From contig NZ_JBHSGR010000022.1 of NCBI RefSeq assembly GCF_042654585.1, forward strand, positions 1 through 64,000: 64,000 nt of DNA, read 5' to 3'. The notes beneath the pieces are model-generated. The model made no database searches. It was not told the origin of the DNA and was given only the letters and a program-made list of their open reading frames with translations. This document shows, piece after piece, positions 8,800 through 15,966 of the stretch. A program made the translations under genes and the position numbers. Position 1 is the first letter of the stretch. Every line of letters begins with the position of its first letter. Source of the stretch: Geodermatophilus arenarius. GTDB taxonomy: Bacteria; Actinomycetota; Actinomycetes; Mycobacteriales; Geodermatophilaceae.

Positions 8800-9639
8800 T
8801 CAGTCGCGGAGCTTCGCGCGCAGCGCGGCCTGCTCGGCGGCGCCGAAGCCGTGCTCGTCGAGCCAGCCCAGCGGCCCGCCGTGCCGCTCGCCCAGGATCT
8901 CCAGCAGCCGGCGCATGGTCGCCGCCCGCGGCGTGTGGCTGGCGACGTCGCGGCGGGTCATGTCGTCGGCGTACGTCGGCGACCGGCGCAGCTTCGCCAC
9001 CAGTGCCTCGATGACCTCGGCGGTCAGCGCGTAGTCGGCGACGATCTCCTCGTCGGACACCCCGGCCACGGCCAGGCAGAACATGGCGACGACGCCGGTG
9101 CGGTCCTTGCCCGCGGCGCAGTGCACGACCGCCGCGCCGTCGCTGGCCACGATCGCCCGCAGCGCCGCCAGCACGTTCTCCGGGCGGTGGTGCAGGTAGC
9201 CGAGGTAGGAGCGCACCGCCGGCGGCTCGACCTCGTCGGCCTCGGTGGTCTGCCGCGGCAGCACCGTCTCGGCCCAGTCGGCCGGCAGGTCGGGGACCTC
9301 GTCCTCCTCGACGGCGAACACGTCGGTGTGGTGGCCCCGCTCGGGCAGCAGGCTGAGGTGCCGGTGCGTGACCTCGGCGACCGCGCGCAGCGGGCCGCGG
9401 CCCTCGAGCAGCACCTCGGCGGTGGTGCGCAGGTCGATCACGTCGCTCAGGCGCAGGTCCTCGAGCAGCCGCCGCACGTCCTCGTCGCTGAGGGTCTGCA
9501 GGTTGTCGCTGCGCAGCACGCGGCCGAACGCCGTCACGCCGCCGTCGGTGGTGGGCAGGCCGCCCAGGTCGCGCGTGTTCGTCGTCCCGTCGAGCCGCAG
9601 CCAGCGGTCGGTGCGCACGTCATCGGAGGTCGAGGTCAC
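8800..9639 (-). CDS. Tyrosine-protein phosphatase (Y_phosphatase3 family)
   Basis: The 279-residue protein has the phosphatase loop H-C-A-A-G-K-D-R-T-G, the C-x5-R motif shared by protein tyrosine and dual-specificity phosphatases. The N-terminal part (NTRDLGGLPTTDGG, VLRSDNLQ, DLRTTAEV) is typical of bacterial family members such as mycobacterial PtpB, which may also act on phosphoinositides. No signal peptide is seen, so it should be cytoplasmic. The GTG at 9639 gives the conserved start; an in-frame ATG at 9738 would add 33 disordered residues that would run into the livK control region, so I prefer the shorter form. It is divergent from the liv transporter genes. The substrate is unknown. 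Confidence 0.85.
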   Translation of the reverse strand: MTSTSDDVRTDRWLRLDGTTNTRDLGGLPTTDGGVTAFGRVLRSDNLQTLSDEDVRRLLEDLRLSDVIDLRTTAEVLLEGRGPLRAVAEVTHRHLSLLPERGHHTDVFAVEEDEVPDLPADWAETVLPRQTTEADEVEPPAVRSYLGYLHHRPENVLAALRAIVASDGAAVVHCAAGKDRTGVVAMFCLAVAGVSDEEIVADYALTAEVIEALVAKLRRSPTYADDMTRRDVASHTPRAATMRRLLEILGERHGGPLGWLDEHGFGAAEQAALRAKLRD

Positions 9640-9766
9640 CCGTCCGACGGTACGGGCCCGTGGTGAACGTCCCGTGCCGCCCGGAGAGGTGTGCTCGCTC
9701 ACCACAGGGACGGGTGTGGCTGTGGAGGTCACTGACATGGGCAGTCCGTGACGGGCTCCCTACGGT

Positions 9767-9780
9767 GTGGTCCAGACCAC
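9767..9780. promoter_or_regulatory. GntR-like palindrome GTGGTC-CA-GACCAC upstream of livK
   Basis: Perfect six-base arms around a two-base centre contain TGGTCCAGACCA, which resembles the TGGT-N-ACCA cores bound by GntR/FadR-family repressors. It lies 61 bases before the livK start codon, a good operator position. No GntR gene is in the window, so the regulator would be elsewhere. Confidence 0.5.
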
Positions 9781-9840
9781 GCCGGACGGGACCGTCCGGA
9801 GCAGCAACCGTGCACCGCCGCACACACCGAGGAGCTCGCC

Positions 9841-11061
9841 ATGTCGCGTCCCCGCCACCGGTCCCGGACCGCCGTCCTCGCCACGGGCGCCGCGCTGGCC
9901 CTGTCGGTCGCCGCCTGCGGCAGCCCCACCGCCGCCTCGTCGGGCGGGAGCGGCGGGGACGGCGGCGGCGAGGGCGAGCCGATCCGGGTCGGGCTCGTCT
10001 TCTCCTCCACCGGGCCGCTGGCCACCTACGGCGAGCAGTACCTGCAGGGCTTCGAGGCCGGCCTGGACTACGCCACCGACGGCACCGGCGAGGTCGACGG
10101 CCGGCCGATCGAGATCGTCGAGCGCGACGACGCCGGCGACCCCGCCAAGGCCGTCGCCGAGGCCACCGACCTCATCGGCCAGGGCGTGCAGGTGCTCGCC
10201 GGGTCCACCGCCTCGGGCGTGGCCACCCAGGTCGCGCCGCTGGCCGAGCAGAACGACGTCCTGTTCATCTCCGGGCCGGCCGCCACCGACGCGGTGACCG
10301 GCGTCAACGACAACACCTTCCGGTCGGGCCGGCAGACCTACCAGGACATCCTCACCGCGCAGTCGTTCATCGGCGACGCGCAGGGCAAGACCGTGCTGGT
10401 CTTCGCCCAGGACAGCGCCTTCGGCCAGGCCAACGTCGGCGCCGTCACCGCCGTCCTCGGCGAGGCCGGGGCCACGGTCACCCCGCTGCTGGTGCCGGCC
10501 AGCGCCACCGACTTCACGCCGTTCGCCTCCCAGGCCCGCGACGCCGGCGCCGACCTGGTCTTCGTCGCCTGGGCCGGGGAGACCGCGCCGGCCATGTGGC
10601 AGGCGATGGGCCAGCAGGGCGTGCTCGACTCCACCACCGTCGTCACCGGCCTGGACATCCGCGCCAGCTACGCCACCTACGGCGCGCAGGCCACGCAGAT
10701 CGACTACCTGTCGCACTTCTTCGCCGAGGCCGTCGACAACGAGGTCAGCCAGGCGATGACCGAGCGGGTCGAGGAGGCCGGCGGCACGGTCGACCTGTTC
10801 ACCCCGGACGGCTTCACCGCCGCGCAGATGGTCGTGCACGCGCTCCAGGAGGGCGGCGACGACGTCGGCGCCATGGTCGAGGCACTCGAGGGCTGGCAGT
10901 TCGACGGCGTCAAGGGCGAGCTGACCATCCGCGAGGAGGACCACGCGCTCCTGCAGCCGATGTTCCAGGCCCGCCTGGAGCAGCAGGGCGACGAGCTCGT
11001 CCCGGTGCTCGTCGAGACCCTCGACCCGGAGGCCACCGCGCCGCCGGTCGCCACCTCCTGA
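9841..11061 (+). CDS. livK: Branched-chain amino-acid-type ABC transporter, substrate-binding lipoprotein
   Basis: This is the extracytoplasmic binding protein (406 residues) of the five-gene importer that follows. It has a lipoprotein signal peptide (basic n-region, hydrophobic LATGAALALSV, lipobox V-A-A-C), then a Gly/Ser linker and a type I periplasmic-binding fold of the Leu/Ile/Val family (IRVGLVFSSTGPLATYGEQ, the E-R-D-D-A-G-D-P motif). The ATG at 9841 was chosen because it starts the signal peptide and follows GAGGAG-like sequence. Ligands of this family range from branched amino acids to urea, amides and aromatic acids, so the symbol marks the family role rather than a proven substrate. 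Confidence 0.87.
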   Translation: MSRPRHRSRTAVLATGAALALSVAACGSPTAASSGGSGGDGGGEGEPIRVGLVFSSTGPLATYGEQYLQGFEAGLDYATDGTGEVDGRPIEIVERDDAGDPAKAVAEATDLIGQGVQVLAGSTASGVATQVAPLAEQNDVLFISGPAATDAVTGVNDNTFRSGRQTYQDILTAQSFIGDAQGKTVLVFAQDSAFGQANVGAVTAVLGEAGATVTPLLVPASATDFTPFASQARDAGADLVFVAWAGETAPAMWQAMGQQGVLDSTTVVTGLDIRASYATYGAQATQIDYLSHFFAEAVDNEVSQAMTERVEEAGGTVDLFTPDGFTAAQMVVHALQEGGDDVGAMVEALEGWQFDGVKGELTIREEDHALLQPMFQARLEQQGDELVPVLVETLDPEATAPPVATS

Positions 11062-11089
11062 CCCAGGCGCTCCTCCCGAGGACCGGGCA

Positions 11090-11887
11090 GTGACCACCTC
11101 CCTCCCCGCCCCGGCACCGGCCGCCCGCCCCGCGGGCGAGCCGGTGCTCCGGGTGGCCGGCCTGACCTGCGCGATCGGCGGCGCGGTCATCGTCTCCGAC
11201 GTCTCCCTCGACGTCGCCCCCGGCGAGTTCGTCGCCGTCATCGGGCCCAACGGGGCGGGCAAGACCTCCCTGTTCAACCTGCTCTCCGGGCTGCTGCCGG
11301 TCACCGCCGGCACGATCACCCTGGACGGCACCGACATCACCCGCGCCGGCCCGGCCGCGCGGGCCCGCCTGGGACTGGGCCGGACCTTCCAGTCCTCGTC
11401 GGTGTTCGCGGGCCTCGGCGTCCGGGAGAACGTGCGCCTGGCGGCGCAGGCCCGGCTCGGCGGCAGCCTGCGGCCCTGGCAGCGGGTGCGCCCCTCGGAC
11501 CGGGCGTTCGAGGTGGCCGAGCGGGCGCTGGGCCGGGTGGGCCTCGCCGCCCGCGGCGACGCGCTCGCCGGGTCCCTCTCCCACGGCGACAAGCGCAAGC
11601 TGGAACTGGCGATCCTGCTGGCCACCGACCCCGCCGTCGTGCTGCTCGACGAGCCGATGGCCGGCGTCAGCACCGGGGAGGTCGCCGGCCTCACCCAGGT
11701 CATCGCCGACGTGCACCGCGAGGAGGGCCGGACGGTGCTCATGGTCGAGCACCACATGGACGTCCTGCTCGGCCTCGCCGACCGGGTCGCCGTCATGCAC
11801 CACGGCGCGCTGCTCGCCCTGGACACCCCGGCACGGGTCACCGCCGACCCCGTCGTCCAGGAGGCCTACCTGGGGGACCAGCTGTGA
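11090..11887 (+). CDS. livG: Branched-chain amino-acid-type ABC transporter, ATPase LivG
   Basis: One of the two ATPases that power the importer at the inner face of the membrane. The 265-residue chain has Walker A GPNGAGKTS, the LivG-type Q-loop region GLGRTFQSSSVF, a signature with LSHGDKRKLE, Walker B VVLLDEPMAG and a switch histidine in VEHHMD. The signature deviates slightly from LSGGQ, as is common in LivG. The GTG at 11090 lies 28 bases after livK. The stop overlaps livF by GTGA, indicating coupled translation. Confidence 0.9.
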   Translation: MTTSLPAPAPAARPAGEPVLRVAGLTCAIGGAVIVSDVSLDVAPGEFVAVIGPNGAGKTSLFNLLSGLLPVTAGTITLDGTDITRAGPAARARLGLGRTFQSSSVFAGLGVRENVRLAAQARLGGSLRPWQRVRPSDRAFEVAERALGRVGLAARGDALAGSLSHGDKRKLELAILLATDPAVVLLDEPMAGVSTGEVAGLTQVIADVHREEGRTVLMVEHHMDVLLGLADRVAVMHHGALLALDTPARVTADPVVQEAYLGDQL

Positions 11888-12705
11888 CCGCCGACCGGCC
11901 GGTGCTGCTCCGGCTCTCCGACGTGCACGTCCGGCTGTCCGGATCGCACATCCTGCAGGGGGTCGACCTCACCGTCCGCCGCGGCGGGGTGACGGCCCTG
12001 CTCGGCCGCAACGGCGCGGGCAAGACGACGACGGTGAAGTCGGTGCTCGGCCTGGTGCCCTCGACCGGCCGCATCGAGCTCACCGACGCCGCCGGCCGCG
12101 TGCACCGGCTGTCGGGCCGGCGCACCCACGACGTCGTCCGGCTCGGCGTCGGCTACGCGCCCGAGGACCGCGAGGTCTTCGGCGGGCTGACCGTGGCCGA
12201 GAACCTCACGCTGGCCGAGCGGCGCGACTCCGCGCACCACCACGACCGCGTGTACGAGCTGTTCCCGGAGCTCGCGAAGCGCAGCCGCCAGCTGGCCGGG
12301 ACCCTCTCGGGCGGCCAGCAGCAGATGGTGGCCATCGCCCGGCTGCTGCTCAACGACAACCAGCTGCTGCTCGTCGACGAGCCGACCAAGGGCCTGGCGC
12401 CGCTGCTGGTCGCCGAGGTCGCCGACGTGCTCGCCCGCGCCGCCGAGGAGGTGACGGTGCTGCTCGTCGAGCAGAACCTGTCCGTGGTGCGCCGCATGGC
12501 CACCGACGCCGTCGTCGTCGACCAGGGGCGCGCGGTGTGGAGCGGGTCGGCGCCGGAGCTGCTGGCCGACGCCGACCGCACCCGCGAGCTGCTCGGCGTC
12601 GCCTCGAGCGGGGGTGCGCACGCAGTGGGCGAGCTCGCGAGCCCACCGGGGACAGAGCCACGGGTGCGCGTGCACCGGACGAGCGCCGGCGAGGCCGGCG
12701 CGTGA
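11884..12705 (+). CDS. livF: Branched-chain amino-acid-type ABC transporter, ATPase LivF
   Basis: The second ATPase of the importer, 273 residues. It shows Walker A GRNGAGKTTTVKS, the LivF-type region GYAPEDREVFGGLTVAENL, the ABC signature LSGGQQQMVAIAR, Walker B LLLVDEPTKGLAP and a switch region with LLVEQNL. A tail of about 35 residues (Gly/Ser and basic) extends beyond the usual end; it looks disordered. The GTG start at 11884 overlaps the livG stop, and the stop overlaps the livH start, so the three genes are read from one message. Confidence 0.9.
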   Translation: MTADRPVLLRLSDVHVRLSGSHILQGVDLTVRRGGVTALLGRNGAGKTTTVKSVLGLVPSTGRIELTDAAGRVHRLSGRRTHDVVRLGVGYAPEDREVFGGLTVAENLTLAERRDSAHHHDRVYELFPELAKRSRQLAGTLSGGQQQMVAIARLLLNDNQLLLVDEPTKGLAPLLVAEVADVLARAAEEVTVLLVEQNLSVVRRMATDAVVVDQGRAVWSGSAPELLADADRTRELLGVASSGGAHAVGELASPPGTEPRVRVHRTSAGEAGA

Positions 12706-13586
12706 GCACCATCGTGCTGCTGACCGTCACGGGCCTCGGGCTCGCGGCGCTGTACTTCCTCGTCGCCTCCGGGCTCTCGCTGATCTTCGGGCTGATGGGC
12801 GTGCTCAACTTCGCCCACGGCGCCTTCCTCACCATCGGCGCCTACGGCACCTGGTGGGCCTCGGAGAACCTGCCCGGCGCCGGGTCCGGCGGGTGGGGCT
12901 TCGCGTTCGCCGTCGCCTTCGGGGTCGCCGTCGGCACGGTCGTCGCGGCGCTGATCGAGCTGCTGCTGATCCGCCCGCTCTACGAGCGGCACATCGAGCA
13001 GGTGCTGGTCACCGTGGGGCTGAGCCTGGCGCTGGTCGCGCTGGTGCGGGCGATCTGGGGCGCCGACCCGCGGCCCTTCCCCGCGCCGGCCTGGGCCAAG
13101 GACACGACGTCGGTGCTCGGCGCCAGCGTGCCCAACGACCGCTTCCTGCTCATCGGCAGCGCCGTCGTCGTGCTGCTCGCCGTGCTGGCCTTCCTCCGCT
13201 ACACCCGCTTCGGCCTGGTCATCCGCGCCGGCGTGGAGAACCGGTCGATGGTGACCGCGCTCGGCATCGACGTGCGGCGGGCGTTCACCCTGGTCTTCGC
13301 CATCGGCGGCGCGTTCGCCGCGCTGGCCGGCGCCCTCGGCGGCGTCTACCTCGGCTCGATCTCGCCGGGCCAGGGCACCTCGCTGCTGATCTTCGCCTTC
13401 ATCGTCGTCGTCATCGGCGGGATGAGCTCGATCACCGGCGCCGCGGTGGCGGCGGTCCTCGTCGGGCTGGTGCAGCAGTTCGCCAACTACTACGCGGCCA
13501 GCGGGGTGGGGGACCTGTCGGTCGTCCTGCTGCTCGCCGTCGTCCTGCTGACCCGCCCCGGCGGGCTGACTGCGAGGGTGGCATGA
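12702..13586 (+). CDS. livH: Branched-chain amino-acid-type ABC transporter, permease LivH
   Basis: An integral membrane permease of 294 residues with about eight hydrophobic segments. The first segment and motif GLSLIFGLMGVLNFAHG are characteristic of LivH. The conserved cytoplasmic loop contains R-A-G-V-E-N-R-S-M-V-T-A-L-G-I-D-V, which contacts the ATPase. The GTG at 12702 overlaps the livF stop. A longer upstream frame exists but would overlap livF extensively and lacks the family pattern. The stop overlaps livM. Confidence 0.9.
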   Translation: MSTIVLLTVTGLGLAALYFLVASGLSLIFGLMGVLNFAHGAFLTIGAYGTWWASENLPGAGSGGWGFAFAVAFGVAVGTVVAALIELLLIRPLYERHIEQVLVTVGLSLALVALVRAIWGADPRPFPAPAWAKDTTSVLGASVPNDRFLLIGSAVVVLLAVLAFLRYTRFGLVIRAGVENRSMVTALGIDVRRAFTLVFAIGGAFAALAGALGGVYLGSISPGQGTSLLIFAFIVVVIGGMSSITGAAVAAVLVGLVQQFANYYAASGVGDLSVVLLLAVVLLTRPGGLTARVA

Positions 13587-14731
13587 GCCGGAACCTGACG
13601 CGGCTGGCGCCGCTGGTCGTCCTCGTCGTCCTGGCGGTCCTGCCGTACTCCACGTTGCAGGTCCCGGGCCTCTTCGACGGCGTCCTCAACAGCCCCGGCA
13701 CCCTCCAGCTGCTGGCGCTGTGCCTTGTCTTCGGCGGGGTGGCGCTGTCCTACGACCTGCTGTTCGGGTTCACCGGGCTGCTGTCGTTCGGGCACGCGCT
13801 CTACTTCGCGGCCGGCACGTACGTGGCCAACCTGGCGCTGACCGAGCTCGGCTGGGGCCTGGGCGCGGCGCTCGCGCTGACCACCGTGGTCGGCATCGCG
13901 CTGCCGCTGCTGGTCGGCGGGGTGGCGCTGCGGGTGTCGGGCATCGCCTTCTCCATGGTCACGCTGGCCATGGCGCAGGTCGGGTCGATCGTCGTCCTGC
14001 GCGACCCCGGCGGCCTGACCGGCGGCGAGGAGGGCCTGGCGCTGGACCGCTCGAACGTGCCCGACGCGTTCGTCGGCGTCCTCAACACCGTCAACCTGTA
14101 CTGGCTGGCGCTGGCCTACCTCGCCGTCGTCTACGTCGTCGTCGCGTGGGTGACCGGCTCGCGGGCCGGGCGGGTGTGGCAGGCGATCCGGGAGAACGAG
14201 CGCCGGGTCGAGGTGCTGGGCCTGCGGCCCTACTCGTTCAAGCTGGTCGTCTTCGTCCTCGCCGGCCTGCTGGCCGCGCTCGGCGGGGTGGTGCACCTGC
14301 TGCTGCTCGGCGGCTCCACGCCCCGGACGACGACCGCCGACTTCACCCTCGGCCTGCTGGTCATGGTGGTGCTCGGCGGGGCGGGCAGCCGGTGGGGCGC
14401 GGTGCTCGGTGGCGTCCTCTACACCTACCTCGACAGCCGGCTCACCGACCTCGCCTCCTCGCCCGCCGTGCAGGACCTGCCGGCCTGGCTGCGGGTGCCG
14501 CTGTCGGAGCCGCTGTTCCTGCTCGGGGCGCTGTTCGTGGTGGTCGTGTTCTTCGTGCCGGGCGGCATCGCGGGCCTGGTCGCCCGGCTGCGCGAGCGCC
14601 GCTCGGGCCGCCGTCCCTCGGCGCCCACCGGTGGGGAGACCCCGCCGCCGGGCCGGGTGGTCGAGCAGCTGCGCGAGACGGCGTCCCGCGGGGTGGGCGT
14701 CGGCGCGGCCGGCCCCCGCGACGGCGTCTGA
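13583..14731 (+). CDS. livM: Branched-chain amino-acid-type ABC transporter, permease LivM
   Basis: The second permease of the importer, 382 residues with about ten membrane segments. Family motifs include DLLFGFTGLLSFGHALYFAAG and the ATPase-contact loop WQAIRENERRVEVLGL. The last ~45 residues are a Pro/Gly/Arg-rich cytoplasmic tail. The ATG at 13583 overlaps the livH stop by four bases. It is the final gene of livKGFHM. A palindromic repeat follows it before the convergent gene on the minus strand and may end the transcript. Confidence 0.9.
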   Translation: MSRNLTRLAPLVVLVVLAVLPYSTLQVPGLFDGVLNSPGTLQLLALCLVFGGVALSYDLLFGFTGLLSFGHALYFAAGTYVANLALTELGWGLGAALALTTVVGIALPLLVGGVALRVSGIAFSMVTLAMAQVGSIVVLRDPGGLTGGEEGLALDRSNVPDAFVGVLNTVNLYWLALAYLAVVYVVVAWVTGSRAGRVWQAIRENERRVEVLGLRPYSFKLVVFVLAGLLAALGGVVHLLLLGGSTPRTTTADFTLGLLVMVVLGGAGSRWGAVLGGVLYTYLDSRLTDLASSPAVQDLPAWLRVPLSEPLFLLGALFVVVVFFVPGGIAGLVARLRERRSGRRPSAPTGGETPPPGRVVEQLRETASRGVGVGAAGPRDGV

Positions 14732-14744
14732 CGCGGGATCCGCA

Positions 14745-14806
14745 GCACGATCAGCTGACCTGATCATGCCGCGTCCTGGCTCACCGTCGACCGTGAGCCA
14801 GGACGC
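14745..14806. repeat. Palindromic intergenic repeat, copy 1 (modules A then B)
   Basis: Module A (14745-14769) is GCACGATCAG, a five-base spacer, then CTGATCATGC (9 of 10 arm bases pair). Module B (14771-14806) is GCGTCCTGGCTCAC, an eight-base loop, then GTGAGCCAGGACGC (14-base perfect arms). The same two modules recur at 51481-51560 and, in reversed order, at 52666-52727. This copy lies between the 3' ends of convergent genes livM and the minus-strand gene at 14818, so it may also terminate transcription. Confidence 0.85.
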
Positions 14807-14817
14807 GCTGCGGTGAG

Positions 14818-15696
14818 CTAGGACGCCAGCAGCGCGTCGCAGACCTCGACCAGCCGCCGCCGCAGCGGGGCCGCGCGCCCGGCGAACCCCCGCTGCGCGG
14901 CCACGTACTCCGCCTTGCCCTCGGCCGTCTCGATCCGCACCGGCGCGTAGCCGCGGTCGGCCAGGTCGTAGGGCGAGGCCCGCATGTCCAGCTCGCGCAC
15001 CTCGACGGCGAGCTCGAAGCAGTCGGCCACCAGCTCGCCAGGCACCGCGGGGGAGAGCTTGTAGGCCCACTTGTAGAGGTCCATCGTCGCGTGCAGGCAG
15101 CCCGGCTGCTCCATCGCGACCTGCGTCTCCCGCGTCGGCTGCAGCCGGTTGAGCCCGACGGCGGACGGCGTGAAGAACCGGAACGCGTCGAAGTGGCTGC
15201 ACCGGATCGCGTGCGCCTCCACCACGGCGTCGGTGCCCGCCTGCCCCAGCCGCAGCGGGACCGCGTGCCGCCGCTCGTCGGCGCGGTGCACCATCGCCCA
15301 CTCGTGCAGCCCGAAGCAGCCGGTCTGCGCCGGCCGGGACGCGGTGGCGGCGAGCAGGTCCCGCACGAAGCGGACGGTCGGCGCCCGGTCGGCCAGCCAG
15401 GCGGCGACGTCGAGCCGCACCGCGCCGTCGCCGCCGGTCGCGTACCAGCGCCAGGCGGCGTGCGGCGCCGGTCCCTCCGCCGACGGCGCCAGCGCGACGC
15501 CCGGGCCCGGGTGCCACCGGCGCAGCCGCGACGGCGTCTCCGAGTAGTAGGTGAACAGGAAGTCCAGCACCGGGTGCTCCTCGCCCCGACGGCGGCGCTC
15601 GCGGTGCGGCGCCGTCCACCGCTCCACGCGCGCGGCGGGCGCGGCCGCCCGCGCCGTCCACTCGGCCGCCGGCAGGCAGGGGAGGACGGCGGTCAC
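14818..15696 (-). CDS. Conserved actinobacterial protein often labelled 3-methyladenine DNA glycosylase; function unproven
   Basis: A cytoplasmic 292-residue protein. The family hallmarks I recognise are G-C-F-G-L-H-E-W-A-M-V-H-R, IRCSHFDAFRFFT, EQPGCLHATMDLYKWAYKL and LDMRASPYDL, which occur in actinobacterial proteins commonly named 3-methyladenine DNA glycosylase. I see no helix-hairpin-helix or AAG-type motif that would support glycosylase chemistry, so that name may be inherited. Conserved His, Glu, Cys and Asp residues suggest an enzyme. The GTG at 15696 was chosen because it starts the conserved block; upstream frame sequence is low complexity. It is convergent with livM and divergent from the small gene at 15784. 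Confidence 0.7.
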   Translation of the reverse strand: MTAVLPCLPAAEWTARAAAPAARVERWTAPHRERRRRGEEHPVLDFLFTYYSETPSRLRRWHPGPGVALAPSAEGPAPHAAWRWYATGGDGAVRLDVAAWLADRAPTVRFVRDLLAATASRPAQTGCFGLHEWAMVHRADERRHAVPLRLGQAGTDAVVEAHAIRCSHFDAFRFFTPSAVGLNRLQPTRETQVAMEQPGCLHATMDLYKWAYKLSPAVPGELVADCFELAVEVRELDMRASPYDLADRGYAPVRIETAEGKAEYVAAQRGFAGRAAPLRRRLVEVCDALLAS

Positions 15697-15783
15697 CGGA
15701 CCAGGGTAGGAGGGACCTCGGACCCACCGGCCGGGGACGCGACGGTGCCAGCCTGGGGGCCTGCGACGAGGGAGGCGATCGCC

Positions 15784-15966
15784 ATGGCCGGCGACGCGCG
15801 GACCACCCCGAAGCCCCTGCTCTGCCGCCTGGGGCTGCACGCCTACGTGCAGCGGCACCCCGACGACGAGCGGCTGCGCGGCCCCGGCCACGAGGTCTGC
15901 CGGCGCTGCGGCCGGCGCCGGGACGTCGGGATCGACAGCATCGTCCCGCCGGGTGTCATGGGCTGA
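15784..15966 (+). CDS. Small putative zinc-ribbon protein (60 aa)
   Basis: A 60-residue ORF with a strong GAGGGAGG ribosome site seven to ten bases before ATG. It begins MAGDARTTPKPLLCRLGLHA and has a single CRRCG pair in the second half; with Cys14 and His18 it could bind one zinc ion. Similar short proteins with a C...H and a CxxC pair are common in actinobacteria and phages, with no fixed function. Its 3' end overlaps the 3' end of the convergent PucR gene by 11 bases. Confidence 0.6.
   Translation: MAGDARTTPKPLLCRLGLHAYVQRHPDDERLRGPGHEVCRRCGRRRDVGIDSIVPPGVMG

Noticed and set aside
9640..9738. N-terminal extension of the tyrosine phosphatase
   Set aside because: The added 33 residues are disordered and would extend into the divergent livK control region; the GTG at 9639 begins the conserved part.
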